Shown piece after piece: positions 43,353 to 52,438 of a DNA stretch of 64,000 bases (positions are counted from its first letter, which is position 1; every line of letters begins with the position of its first letter). The notes below the pieces were generated by a model. It saw only the letters and a program-made list of their open reading frames with translations, did no database searches and was not told where the DNA came from. A program made the translations under genes and the position numbers. This DNA is from CAITZA01 sp937915285 (GTDB taxonomy: Bacteria > Desulfobacterota > Desulfomonilia > Desulfomonilales > Desulfomonilaceae), in contig DAISIV010000017.1 in assembly GCA_036821825.1 (NCBI GenBank), forward strand, positions 1-64,000, in the 5' to 3' direction.

Positions 43353-44438
43353 TCAAGAAAAAACCTGAAATTGTTGTATCCACGACCGAATCAATGGGTA
43401 AATTTCGTGCTGGACACGAATCCCAATCAGCAGATCCAGGTGGCCGTAATCTTCGGACATTCCAGTATTCTTTCCAGCCACCAACAGCTTGCGTTCAATG
43501 GAGTCGGAGCCAACCAGTGCTCCCGGAATAACACTCTCCGGAGGCGCCACAGAATCCCTGGAGCCGGCTATAACAAACAAGGGAACCGGCGAATTCCTTA
43601 GTAGTTCCAGAAAGGAAACACCAGCAGGGTGGCTTAATGATCTCTTCTCAAAAAAAGAAGCCATGTCAAGCCATAATTTGCTTGACGAAACCAATTCCGA
43701 TCCAATGCAAGTGATTTTACGCGCCACGTGAGGGTCTGTATTAGGTCTGTAATAAAGACCGTGAACAAAATTGGGGGTCTTGGACATGAATGGCACAAAA
43801 AGCCTGCCGATTATGGGCATGGGGTTGAATGGAATATAATTAAGAGCAAATCTGAGTTTCATCAATCCGCTAAACACACTCTTGTCCATATTCGAGAAAT
43901 CAACCGGTGATCCGATTGTTATGGCTGATAGAATTTTGGGTTCGGATTCTGTCGCAAGGTAGGAATCTATCAGCATTCCGCCCATACTGTGACCAATCCA
44001 GTGAATTCCCTGTTGCCGTGTGTTTTTAGTGATGAAATCAATTATAACAGGCAGATCGGTTTTCAGGTGATCATCATATCCCCACTCGTATGGACTTGCA
44101 GACCTGAACAGGCCCGGGGACTGGCTCATACCTGATCCTCGCAACTCCGGAACCCAGACATCGTATCCTGCGTCCCGCAGATAGCAAGCCAGGGAAGGGG
44201 CTCCTTCCATGTCAAATATGAAGCGGTTCGATGACAAACCATGGCACAGAACAATTGGAGCGTTTTCTTCTGATTTCAGTCCAATATAACGGTGAATGGC
44301 AAGTCTCCAGCCATCGGGTGTAGTTACAAAATATGTGATGTCCTGCTTACTGGCGGAACCGTAGTACCAGGTTATGAAATACGCGAAAGCGAGTACGAAA
44401 CCTGTCAGGAAAATCAACAAGAAGATTGCATCGAGCAT
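43353..44438 (-). CDS. Membrane-anchored alpha/beta hydrolase (lipase/esterase-like)
   Basis: 361 residues. A membrane segment is at about 4-24 (AIFLLIFLTGFVLAFAYFITW). The hydrolase core begins with APIVLCHGLSSNRFIFD, the oxyanion strand. The nucleophile elbow is WIGHSMGG (Ser), an Asp is likely in AGSRDSVAPPE, and the His is in YGHLDLLIG. VWVPELRGSGMSQSP is also typical. It resembles lysosomal-lipase-like and polyester-type hydrolases. It lies 43 bases upstream of yceD on the same strand. Substrate unknown; N-terminal anchoring suggests membrane lipids or esters. Confidence 0.83.
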   Translation of the reverse strand: MLDAIFLLIFLTGFVLAFAYFITWYYGSASKQDITYFVTTPDGWRLAIHRYIGLKSEENAPIVLCHGLSSNRFIFDMEGAPSLACYLRDAGYDVWVPELRGSGMSQSPGLFRSASPYEWGYDDHLKTDLPVIIDFITKNTRQQGIHWIGHSMGGMLIDSYLATESEPKILSAITIGSPVDFSNMDKSVFSGLMKLRFALNYIPFNPMPIIGRLFVPFMSKTPNFVHGLYYRPNTDPHVARKITCIGSELVSSSKLWLDMASFFEKRSLSHPAGVSFLELLRNSPVPLFVIAGSRDSVAPPESVIPGALVGSDSIERKLLVAGKNTGMSEDYGHLDLLIGIRVQHEIYPLIRSWIQQFQVFS

Positions 44439-44739
44439 AACAGCTATTCTTTCCCCAGACCAAATCTATGCGAAAGTCTATCCCCCTAAAACATCACGCT
44501 CAATTCAAAACACTATACTTTGCGAACGATTTTGACCCAAGCGCAAGAGTTTGAAAGAGAGCTAAATTATTTGGACATTATAAATTAAATGTAAAAGTGA
44601 TATAAGTCTTTAAATGTAAAAGAATGATATCAGATATATTTAAGCATAATTCTTGACAATGGTTACAGACTTTGATAATTGCGAGCGAATCAAGCAGGTG
44701 GGCGTTCTTGGCGGCCCCTCGGATCCAAGGAGGAAATTA
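44439..44739. other. 301-base divergent intergenic region, A/T-rich
   Basis: Lies between the alpha/beta hydrolase gene (minus) and the vWA-OmpA gene (plus). It holds direct repeats at 44585-44630 and a candidate promoter TTGACA (44653-44658), GATAAT (44674-44679) with a short 15-base spacer. The vWA-OmpA gene has AAGGAGG just before its ATG. No gene of its own. Confidence 0.5.
44585..44630 (+). repeat. Two near-identical direct repeats upstream of the vWA-OmpA gene
   Basis: TTAAATGTAAAAG at 44585-44597 and 44610-44622, each followed by TGATAT (directly, and after two extra A). The repeats start 25 bases apart. Candidate binding sites of a regulator. Confidence 0.5.
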
Positions 44740-45816
44740 ATGTTTGCCAACTGTCGAGCTGAATTCAGTCCAAGGCTCGTGGCGCGCCTCACGACGATCC
44801 TGGTCGCTATCATCCTTTTGCTTCCCTCTACAACCAACGCTGACGACTGCAAGCGGGTTCCAAACATTCTGGTTCTGTTTGACGCTTCGGGGTTTATGAG
44901 AGAAAAGGATCACTATCAGGCGCTTTTAAAGCAAATGAATTTTTTTGAGAAGGCTATACCTCTTACTGCGGACGGTTTTTTCAACATAGGGTTGCGTCAC
45001 TACGGTTTGAAGGTGGGCATGGGATGCGAGAATACCGAGAGTATTCTGGCTATTCAGCCGTGGGATCCCGAAAGATTTCTGAACTCATTTCCACGCTCTG
45101 TTTCTTATGGCACAAGTTCGTTAGGCGCCGGTCTCAGAGCAGCCGGAGATGAACTGGCTTCACTGCCAGGAAAGACGATGATAGTACTAGTTGGTGGTGG
45201 CATAGAGTCCTGCAAGACTGATCCAATAAAGATTGCTGAGCAGATTTGTTCCAACAATCCTGATCTTGAGATACACACATTTCAGATCGGCAATTCTCAG
45301 GACGGGGCTTTTTATCTCAGAGGCATAGCCCAGAAAGGCAAGGGTACCTATCATTCGTATGGGGAATTATCATCTGCCGCTGTCTGGCATTCCTGGATGA
45401 AACAGTTTTGGGTACAGCCTTGCCGCGTTACTGCCACTCCGTCTCCATCCATGGGAACCATTCCGGCATCCAAGCCTACAGTTACCTTTGATTTTAACAG
45501 CTTCTCCGTGCGATCTGCAGATCCGGTTGCGGACGCCTCGAATCTAGCCGCGATGGAAGCGGTGGTTGCCATGATGCGCCAAAACCCTTCCTCCAGAGTC
45601 AATCTGCACGGGTTCTCCGATGGCAAGGGAAAACCCGAATATAATCTTAATTTATCCAGAAAAAGGGCGGAATCTGTAGCCAAGCATCTTTCTACCGTTT
45701 ACTCGATCCCGGTTTCCAGGATGCGCGTCGTTCCTCATGGCTCTACAGCAGCCGGAGCCCTGAGGCCGGTCGAAGACAGAATGGGTCGCAGAGTTGAATT
45801 TGAAATTGTGCCGTGA
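44740..45816 (+). CDS. Exported protein with vWA-like and OmpA-type domains
   Basis: About 358 residues. The signal peptide is LTTILVAIILLLPSTTNADD. A von Willebrand A-like domain spans about 45-230, with NILVLFDASGFM and MIVLVGGGIESC; the usual metal site DxSxS is DASGF here, so the metal site is incomplete. The OmpA-type peptidoglycan-binding domain is C-terminal: FDFNSFSVRSADP, VNLHGFSDGKGK, LNLSRKRAESVAKHL and RMGRRVEFEI. I use the ATG at 44740 with AAGGAGG seven bases upstream. It is likely anchored to the cell wall in the periplasm. It has direct repeats in its promoter region. Confidence 0.85.
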   Translation: MFANCRAEFSPRLVARLTTILVAIILLLPSTTNADDCKRVPNILVLFDASGFMREKDHYQALLKQMNFFEKAIPLTADGFFNIGLRHYGLKVGMGCENTESILAIQPWDPERFLNSFPRSVSYGTSSLGAGLRAAGDELASLPGKTMIVLVGGGIESCKTDPIKIAEQICSNNPDLEIHTFQIGNSQDGAFYLRGIAQKGKGTYHSYGELSSAAVWHSWMKQFWVQPCRVTATPSPSMGTIPASKPTVTFDFNSFSVRSADPVADASNLAAMEAVVAMMRQNPSSRVNLHGFSDGKGKPEYNLNLSRKRAESVAKHLSTVYSIPVSRMRVVPHGSTAAGALRPVEDRMGRRVEFEIVP

Positions 45817-45864
45817 TTCCATATGAGTGATGCCTGACCCAATTCACACAGTAACGTTTTAGTG

Positions 45865-45959
45865 CAACGGATTTGATCAGACGCGGTTAGCCCACGGTTT
45901 CACGGTAGGACCGCTCACCCCTGTAACTTCTAAAATCCGTTGTCCTTAATCTACAACGG
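45865..45959. ncRNA. Structured intergenic element with competing stems
   Basis: CAACGGATTT (45865-45874) pairs perfectly with AAATCCGTTG (45933-45942), with inner GCGGT/ACCGC (45883-45887 with 45910-45914). The same CCGTTGT (45937-45943) pairs alternatively with ACAACGG (45953-45959) across a nine-base loop. The two folds exclude each other. The region lies in the 306-base gap between the vWA-OmpA gene and the TPR protein gene. It could be a terminator/attenuator or a small RNA; no known riboswitch was recognised. Confidence 0.45.
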
Positions 45960-46122
45960 CCTGAAACCCGAACGGGCGCGTCTGACTATTCTGCAACTCC
46001 AGCCAAAATGTTCCATGAGAATAATATCTTGGAAAAAGCCCGCTCTCCTTTCCGGGATTAGCCCATGGACTGAGTAAAATCTTAGCTTATTATGGAAGAT
46101 GTGTTAAAATGTAATTTTATTG

Positions 46123-46692
46123 ATGACAGGTTTCTTAAAATTGAAATTCTTTTACCTGATCGGTCTTTTGCTGTCAGTCGTGGGAATAGTTCCTCCGCAA
46201 AACTCGGTTCAAGCCCAGTTGGCTGTTTCGTCCGATGTGCAGGCCTCCAGGCTTTTTGGCGCGGGTAAGTCGTTAGCGGAGCGGTCTCATTACCTGGAAT
46301 CTCTAGACTTGTTCGATGAGGCCAGGGATATTCTGGAAGGTTCCGGTCTAATCAGCTCTTCTCTTTACGCTGATGTGCTGCACGAAACAGCCAAGGCAAA
46401 AATCAAGGCGCGACTTCATCAAAACTTTCCGGCTCAGTACGTGAAGACCGCCCTGGAGGACGTTCAGCTATCGAATCGGGTGAGGGAGAAACTTGTGGAC
46501 TCATTGCCTCAGAACCTTGCCGAAGGTTATTATCTCGAGGGCTTCATCCACAAGAAATTCTTTATGAGAATGGATCAGGCTCAAGCCAATTTCCTGAAGG
46601 CTCTCAAGGTTGATCCTGCCTCGATAGCTGCAAAAAGAGAGTTGAGCGAACTCATAAGCAGCGAAGAAACCAAAGAAGGCAAAGAAAAATAA
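46123..46692 (+). CDS. Exported TPR-like protein, function unknown
   Basis: About 189 residues. The N terminus MTGFLKLKFFYLIGLLLSV leads to a hydrophobic core and an AQA-type cleavage site, so it is exported. Helical pairs such as ARLFGAGKSLAERSHYLESLDLFDEARDIL-type and EGYYLEGFIHKKFFMRMDQAQANFLKAL resemble TPRs. The end is a Lys/Glu-rich tail. It precedes xseB by 31 bases on the same strand, so it may be the first gene of the isoprenoid operon. The start is uncertain: a TTG at 46120 is directly before the ATG. No family could be named. Confidence 0.65.
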   Translation: MTGFLKLKFFYLIGLLLSVVGIVPPQNSVQAQLAVSSDVQASRLFGAGKSLAERSHYLESLDLFDEARDILEGSGLISSSLYADVLHETAKAKIKARLHQNFPAQYVKTALEDVQLSNRVREKLVDSLPQNLAEGYYLEGFIHKKFFMRMDQAQANFLKALKVDPASIAAKRELSELISSEETKEGKEK

Positions 46693-46722
46693 TCAAGGGT
46701 GAAATAGAGAAGTAGGCGATAA

Positions 46723-46989
46723 ATGGCTCGAAAAATCCCGCAAGGCGACCAGAAACAGTCTGATGAGAATGTTGAGAAGGTGGAGAGTTACGACATCACC
46801 TTTGAAAAACTCAAGTCTATTGTTGAAAAGATGGAGACAGGCGGTTTGAGTCTGGATGAGAGTTTGACTCTTTTTGAGGAGGGCGTTGGGCTTTCAAAGT
46901 CCTTGTTTTCGATGTTAAACCTTGCTGAAGGTCGAGTGGAGGAACTTTTGTCGAGCATGGAAAGGACGCCCTTTTCAAAGGGTGAGTAG
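46723..46989 (+). CDS. xseB: Exodeoxyribonuclease VII small subunit
   Basis: An 88-residue subunit of the nuclease that degrades single-stranded DNA. The family helix pair is YDITFEKLKSIVEKMETGGLSLDESLTLFEEG, followed by VGLSKSL and EGRVEEL. It is the first gene of the classical xseB-ispA-dxs order. No large subunit xseA is in the window. Confidence 0.93.
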   Translation: MARKIPQGDQKQSDENVEKVESYDITFEKLKSIVEKMETGGLSLDESLTLFEEGVGLSKSLFSMLNLAEGRVEELLSSMERTPFSKGE

Positions 46990-46998
46990 TGCGCCAGG

Positions 46999-47895
46999 TT
47001 GAACCAGCAACTTGCCTCGTATCTTGCTGAGAAGAAAATCCTGGTAGACTCCGCCATTGACGTCATGGTTCCCGGGGAGCAAAAACAACCCGGCATCCTT
47101 CATGAGGCCATCCGCTACAGTCTGTTTGCCGGGGGAAAGAGGATTCGACCGATACTGGCCATCATTGGATCAGAGATCGTGGGAGGCTCAATACAGACGG
47201 TCATGCCCTTGGCTGTTGCGATTGAATGCATACATACATATTCATTGATCCACGATGATTTGCCGGCCATGGACGACGATGATCTTCGCAGGGGTAAACC
47301 AACGGCCCACAAGGTATTTGGTGAGGCTGTAGCCATTCTGGCCGGGGACGCTCTTTTAAACCTCGCATTTGAGATCATGCTTACCGGTCCGGCAATGAGA
47401 ACCCTGCCAACCGAAAGGTTGTTAAAGGCGACAGGCTGTCTGGCAAAAGCTTCAGGATCATCTGGATTGATAGCTGGCCAGGTGGTCGATATGCTTAGCG
47501 AAGGCAAAAAGGTTGATTCAGAGCAGATCGAATTTATAATGAAGAATAAGACGGCAAGCCTGATAAGCGCCTCTATCAAATCAGGGGCGATTTTGGGTGG
47601 TGGGACCAAAGAAGAAGTCGAGTTACTGGGACTTTTCGGTGAAAAGCTTGGAATAGCATTTCAGATAAGGGACGATGTTCTGGATTATGAGGGCCGATCT
47701 AGCGATTTGGGTAAGAATGTCGGAAAGGACGAAAAAAGAGGCAAAGCGACTTTTCCCTCAATTCTCGGAATAGATGGGGCCAAACAATTGATGAATTCGG
47801 AGATAGGTTCGGCGATTGATTTAATTGAAGGCTTTGGAGACAAGGCGTTATACCTGAAACTATTGGCGTTATACATGGGAGAACGCTCCAAATAA
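46999..47895 (+). CDS. ispA: Short-chain polyprenyl (farnesyl/geranyl) diphosphate synthase
   Basis: Condenses isopentenyl with allylic diphosphates. The first Asp-rich motif is LIHDDLPAMDDDDLRRGKPTAH, and the second is QIRDDVLDYEG. GGKRIRPIL binds diphosphate. 298 residues, in the IspA group by the five-residue insert before the first motif. TTG start at 46999, ten bases after the xseB stop, with GCCAGG nearby; no ATG fits the N terminus. It feeds prenyl chains to quinones, undecaprenol and the UbiA protein of this window. Confidence 0.94.
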   Translation: MNQQLASYLAEKKILVDSAIDVMVPGEQKQPGILHEAIRYSLFAGGKRIRPILAIIGSEIVGGSIQTVMPLAVAIECIHTYSLIHDDLPAMDDDDLRRGKPTAHKVFGEAVAILAGDALLNLAFEIMLTGPAMRTLPTERLLKATGCLAKASGSSGLIAGQVVDMLSEGKKVDSEQIEFIMKNKTASLISASIKSGAILGGGTKEEVELLGLFGEKLGIAFQIRDDVLDYEGRSSDLGKNVGKDEKRGKATFPSILGIDGAKQLMNSEIGSAIDLIEGFGDKALYLKLLALYMGERSK

Positions 47896-47911
47896 CCGGT
47901 GTGGACACAAG

Positions 47912-49867
47912 ATGAACAAGGACATATGTAATATTCAGGAATCCGTTCTTAAGACAATAGATAGCCCGGAGGACGTGAAGAACCTCTCGTTGGACTCACT
48001 AAGAACTCTCTCTCAGGAGGTTCGAGACCTGATCATTGAAACAGTCTCGGTTCGAGGCGGTCACCTGGCTTCGTCTCTTGGCGTGGTCGAGTTGACTCTG
48101 GCCATCCTTAAAGTATTTTCCCCTCCGAAGGACAGAATAGTATTTGACGTTGGGCATCAGGCCTATGCATACAAGATCCTCACCGGCCGGCGTGACATGT
48201 TCCACACCTTGAGAACAAGGGGTGGAATTGCAGGCTTTCCGAAGCGTCAGGAGAGTTATTATGATTTCTTTGATACCGGTCATGCTGGAAATGCAATAAG
48301 TGTAGCGGCTGGAATGGCTCAAGCCAGATGTGTCAGCGGCAATGATCACAAGGTTATCGCAGTCGTTGGGGATGGCTCGCTTACCTGTGGTGTTTCATAT
48401 GAAGGCCTCAACCAGGCAGGGGCTGCAGAAAAAGACCTGATCATCATTCTTAATGATAATGAAATGTCGATTTCCCACAATGTGGGGGCCATGGCGGCGT
48501 ATCTAAGCAGAATAATGACCGGCCAGTTGGTCACCAGGTTCAGGGATGACCTGAAGAATCTGCTGAAAAATATACCTGGCGTCATGGGGCGGTCGATGTA
48601 TGGTCTGGCCAAACAGTTCGAGGATGCCCTAAAAGGTTTTATAACTCCGGGGCGGCTTTTTGAGGACCTGGGCTTCAATTATGTCGGGCCTATTGATGGC
48701 CATCAGATAAAGCATCTGGTCGATACCTTTACCAATGTTAAACGTTTGAAGAAACCGATTCTGATCCACGCAATAACATGCAAGGGCAAGGGATATTGTC
48801 GGGCTGAAGATAATCCGTGCAAGTTTCACGGTGTAGGACCATTCGAGATTGAATCAGGCCAGACTCAGGAGTCTGCAGGACCACCTTCCTATACTACAGT
48901 GTTTGGCCAGTCGATGGTAAAAATGGCCGAAAAGGACGCCCGAATCGTTGCCGTTACGGCTGCCATGGAATACGGGACCGGTTTAGCTGATTTTGGAAAG
49001 CTTTTTCCAAAGAGGTTTTTTGATGTCGGGATAGCCGAGCAACACGGGGTGATTTTCGCTGCGGGTCTGGCCCTTGAAGGCTTGAAGCCGGTTGTGGCTA
49101 TTTACTCGACATTTATTCAGCGTGGTTACGACCATTTGATCCACGATGTATGCATGCAGGGATTGCCGGTGGTATTTGCCATGGATCGAGCTGGAATAGT
49201 TGGAGAAGACGGTCCTACGCACCACGGCGTATTTGACATCGCCTTCACCAGAAGCATACCCAACCTAACCATCATGGCTCCCGCAAATGAAGACGAGCTT
49301 GCCGATATGGTATACACCGCCATTAAGAGTGGAAAGCCATGCGCAATAAGGTATCCGAGGTCGCAGGGTACTGGAATAAGGATGAAAGACACTCCAGAGG
49401 GGCTTCAGATTGGCAAGGCTCAATTGCTGTCAGAGGGACAGGATTTGTGCCTTATAGCTATTGGCTCCATGGTTGAGCCGGCCCTGGCAGCATCCCGGAT
49501 TCTGTCCAAGCAGGGAATATCGGCCGCTGTGATAAACGCAAGGTTTGTAAAGCCGCTGGATCAGGAACTGATACTGGACACAGCCTCATCATGTGGAAGA
49601 GTGATAACAATAGAAGAAGGAACGGTGGCTGGTGGTTTCGGGAGCGCAGTCCTTGAATTGATTGCTGATGAGGGTCTTTCCAACATAAGAACCTTGAGAA
49701 TGGGAATACCGGATTTGTTCATTGAACACGGATCAAGGTCCGAGTTGTTAAATGATCTGGGGCTTAACGCTTATGGAATAGCCAATGCAGCCAGACTGTT
49801 TTGCGATGAGGTGGAGGCTAATCGGCCGGCAAATGGGCTTTTGACCGTAGGTCGAGTTACCCACTAG
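47912..49867 (+). CDS. dxs: 1-deoxy-D-xylulose-5-phosphate synthase
   Basis: First enzyme of the MEP isoprenoid pathway: pyruvate and glyceraldehyde 3-phosphate, thiamine-dependent. The 651-residue protein has GGHLASSLGVVELTLAIL, DVGHQAYAYKILTGR, the ThDP motif VVGDGSLTCGVSYEGLNQAG with NDNEMSI, and KGKGYCRAEDNPCKFHG. The pyrimidine domain has RFFDVGIAEQHGVIFAAGLA, and the C-terminal domain has EEGTVAGGFGSAVLEL. Length is normal. It follows ispA by 16 bases. This confirms that the organism uses the MEP pathway. Confidence 0.97.
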   Translation: MNKDICNIQESVLKTIDSPEDVKNLSLDSLRTLSQEVRDLIIETVSVRGGHLASSLGVVELTLAILKVFSPPKDRIVFDVGHQAYAYKILTGRRDMFHTLRTRGGIAGFPKRQESYYDFFDTGHAGNAISVAAGMAQARCVSGNDHKVIAVVGDGSLTCGVSYEGLNQAGAAEKDLIIILNDNEMSISHNVGAMAAYLSRIMTGQLVTRFRDDLKNLLKNIPGVMGRSMYGLAKQFEDALKGFITPGRLFEDLGFNYVGPIDGHQIKHLVDTFTNVKRLKKPILIHAITCKGKGYCRAEDNPCKFHGVGPFEIESGQTQESAGPPSYTTVFGQSMVKMAEKDARIVAVTAAMEYGTGLADFGKLFPKRFFDVGIAEQHGVIFAAGLALEGLKPVVAIYSTFIQRGYDHLIHDVCMQGLPVVFAMDRAGIVGEDGPTHHGVFDIAFTRSIPNLTIMAPANEDELADMVYTAIKSGKPCAIRYPRSQGTGIRMKDTPEGLQIGKAQLLSEGQDLCLIAIGSMVEPALAASRILSKQGISAAVINARFVKPLDQELILDTASSCGRVITIEEGTVAGGFGSAVLELIADEGLSNIRTLRMGIPDLFIEHGSRSELLNDLGLNAYGIANAARLFCDEVEANRPANGLLTVGRVTH

Positions 49868-49930
49868 ACTTTTGCCGCTGACGCCACGCAATGTTGCCCT
49901 GATCATAATTTTCGACCTTCGTGAGGGGTG

Positions 49931-51526
49931 ATGACAAGCGAAAATACAAGATCGCAAAATCTAGACTCTTCCGGATCATTTGAGGAAAGAGAGTCCCATA
50001 AAACCCCGGGATCGCAAAACCTTGCGCTCGACCAAAAATTCGACCCTGCTAAACTCCTGTTGCTCCTCAACGCATCAAAGGCTTTGGCTTCCACAACCAA
50101 TCTTGATGAACTCCTCAGTGTTATTGTGAGCGAAGTCCAGCATGTGATCGACTGCGAAGGCGCCGGGGTCCTGCTTTATGATGAAGACAGGGACGATTTT
50201 TATTGGCGAACCGTTCAGGACAAGCAGAGTTTTCTGGCTTCAGCTAGAGAGGAAATAAGAATACCGAGAGACAGAGGGGTATGCGCTTGGGTCTTCGATA
50301 GAGGTGAACCGGCTCTCATCAATGATGCGGCTAATGACCCAAGGATTTACAGGGAGGTTGAGAACAAGTCAGGATTTCACACCAGGAACATGGTCTGCAC
50401 GCCTCTTCAGACGTCCGACAAAAGCCTTGGAGCGCTTTACGCATTAAACAAGACCCATGGGTTGTTTACTGACGATGATGTGGAAATATTGTCGGCCCTG
50501 TCCAGCAACGTAGCCCTGGCACTGGAGAACGCCTCTTACGTCGAACGTCTTGCTAATTCAAACATAGAATTGCAGCGACTGAACCGCGCCAAGGACAAGA
50601 TGCTTCATCACTTGTCTCACGAACTAAAAACGCCTCTGGCAATTATTGATGCATCGTTGGGGATCACGAGAAAGAAGCTGGAGAGACATGACATTGATCC
50701 GAACCAGTTTCCACTCCAAAGGATTAGCCGAAACCTGGACCGTCTTAAGACCATTGAAAAGCAGGTTGTCCACATAGTCGAAGGTAAAGGCTATAAGGAG
50801 AAGGGCGCAATAGTTTCTTTCCTGGATTACCTCGAGGATTTTCTTGAAATAGAGGAGACTGAAAGGCCGGAATTTGCTGGAGCCTTGAATGCCATCAAAC
50901 AAAGGATACTAAGCCTTTTCCCATCAAAAGAGGCTGATACAGAATTCACGAACCTGCAGGATTTGTTAGATGAGGAAAAATTCCATGTCAACAGAATGAA
51001 GCAGGATAGGGATGTCGACATCAGGTTTGACATCTCGGAACCAATAGTAATCAGAGTTCCTTCCCAAATTCTAAAATCAGTTGTGAGGGGACTTCTGAGA
51101 AACGCTGTGGAGAATACTCCTGATTCTGGAAGAATAGATGTTCGGGCTGACATGAGCGCTGACGGATGCAGAATTACGGTTAAAGACTACGGTGTTGGTA
51201 TACCTCTCGATGATCAGCCCAACCTGTTTGAAGGGTTTTATCCCATACAGGAAACGGACCTTTACAGCTCAGGCCGTCCGTACGGTTTCAATGCCGGCGG
51301 TTCAGGTACTGATTTGCTTAAAATCAAAATTTTTTCGGAGCGCCTAGGATTCGACATTTCGTTCAAGAGTTCGAGATGTACCTGCATACCGACATCCAGA
51401 GACATCTGTCCAGGAATCATTGCGAAATGCTCTTGTTGTGAAAACGTCTCAGACTGCCTGGAAAATGGCGGAACAGAATTTACCGTGCATTTCCCTGCCG
51501 ATATGCTTCAAAAACAAAATTCATGA
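49931..51526 (+). CDS. GAF-domain histidine kinase with a cysteine-rich C-terminal insert
   Basis: 531 residues, soluble. The GAF domain spans about 35-200 (LLSVIVSEVQHVIDCEGAGV, RGVCAWVFDRGEPALINDAA). The dimerisation domain follows with phospho-acceptor His in HHLSHELKTPLAIID. The ATPase part has the N box LLRNAVENTPDSG and the G1 box VKDYGVGIPLDD. The region behind it carries seven cysteines: C483, C485, C493, C500, C502, C503 and C509, ending in NGGTEFTVHFP. This set, not found in ordinary kinases, could bind a metal or iron-sulfur cluster or sense redox state (inference). No receiver domain or regulator is adjacent. I use the ATG at 49931 with GAGG upstream. It follows dxs by 63 bases. 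Confidence 0.86.
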   Translation: MTSENTRSQNLDSSGSFEERESHKTPGSQNLALDQKFDPAKLLLLLNASKALASTTNLDELLSVIVSEVQHVIDCEGAGVLLYDEDRDDFYWRTVQDKQSFLASAREEIRIPRDRGVCAWVFDRGEPALINDAANDPRIYREVENKSGFHTRNMVCTPLQTSDKSLGALYALNKTHGLFTDDDVEILSALSSNVALALENASYVERLANSNIELQRLNRAKDKMLHHLSHELKTPLAIIDASLGITRKKLERHDIDPNQFPLQRISRNLDRLKTIEKQVVHIVEGKGYKEKGAIVSFLDYLEDFLEIEETERPEFAGALNAIKQRILSLFPSKEADTEFTNLQDLLDEEKFHVNRMKQDRDVDIRFDISEPIVIRVPSQILKSVVRGLLRNAVENTPDSGRIDVRADMSADGCRITVKDYGVGIPLDDQPNLFEGFYPIQETDLYSSGRPYGFNAGGSGTDLLKIKIFSERLGFDISFKSSRCTCIPTSRDICPGIIAKCSCCENVSDCLENGGTEFTVHFPADMLQKQNS

Positions 51527-51547
51527 TTTAATGGAACTTTCAGAATT

Positions 51548-52324
51548 CTACATCCCCCAGCCTCCTGTAACTTCCAGGACACTTCCTGTGATATAACTGG
51601 CTTCATCAGAAAGTAAAAAGGCTACTGCCGAGGCTATCTCAGACGGATGGGCTATTCTACCTAACGGCGTTTCGCTTATGAAGCCATCCCTTATTGTCTG
51701 ATGCATCATGGTTCTGATGGTTGGCGTGTCAGTCAATCCCGGCATTATGACGTTAACCCTGACCCCTTTCCTGCCAAATTCGCGTGCCAGTGACTTGCTC
51801 AGGCCCACGATGCCGGCCTTGGCGGAAACATAAGCCGATTCACCCTTGCAACCAACTTTGCCGTATATTGACGACACATTTACTATTGAACCGAACCCGT
51901 TTTTCAGCATTATCTGGGAACAGGCCATCGTGAAATGGACTGTTCCGAGGAAATGAACATCCCAAACCGCCCTGAAGTCATTGGGACTGAGTTTGAGAAA
52001 CCCTCCGGGACGGTCAAAACCTGCATTGTTGACCAGATAGTCTATTTTTCCATGGTCAGCCTGGAACCGGCCCACCAGGTCATTGACAATCTCTTGATCA
52101 GCCACATCGCCAATGAGGGTTACGGCGACTCCACCCGACTCAGTCACCATCCTTGCCACTTTGGAGGCCGACTCCTGATTCCTGTCGAATACCCCGACTA
52201 TTGCGCCCTCAGCGGCTATTCTCAAAGCGCATGCTTCACCGATACCCTGTCCGGCGCCCGTTACAAGGGCCACCTTGCCTTCAAAACCGTATAATCCGGT
52301 AACCTTATTCCGCGGAATATCCAT
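51548..52324 (-). CDS. Short-chain dehydrogenase/reductase (FabG-like SDR)
   Basis: 258 residues of the classical SDR family: VTGAGQGIGEACAL (dinucleotide-binding), NNAG, IVNVSSIYGKVG (catalytic Ser) and YVSAKAGIVGLSKSLAREF (Tyr and Lys). LEVTGGWGM closes the chain. Because a true fabG lies in the fatty-acid operon, this copy is probably a ketoreductase or alcohol dehydrogenase for another substrate. It is convergent with the kinase gene and divergent from the WYL regulator, which may control it (inference). Confidence 0.85.
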   Translation of the reverse strand: MDIPRNKVTGLYGFEGKVALVTGAGQGIGEACALRIAAEGAIVGVFDRNQESASKVARMVTESGGVAVTLIGDVADQEIVNDLVGRFQADHGKIDYLVNNAGFDRPGGFLKLSPNDFRAVWDVHFLGTVHFTMACSQIMLKNGFGSIVNVSSIYGKVGCKGESAYVSAKAGIVGLSKSLAREFGRKGVRVNVIMPGLTDTPTIRTMMHQTIRDGFISETPLGRIAHPSEIASAVAFLLSDEASYITGSVLEVTGGWGM

Positions 52325-52438
52325 AGCCCTAAGCTCCCTATTGATGTATTGTCAGAATGGGAATCAGCAATGCAATTGATGGTTAGAACAGGCGGCAAGT
52401 CTTTTCGTCCTCTCTGTTCATACCCAGCAGATTCCATA

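Noticed and set aside
45865..45942. Integron attC site
   Set aside because: The long inverted repeat superficially resembles attC, but the ends do not match RYYYAAC/GTTRRRY and there is only one copy and no integrase.
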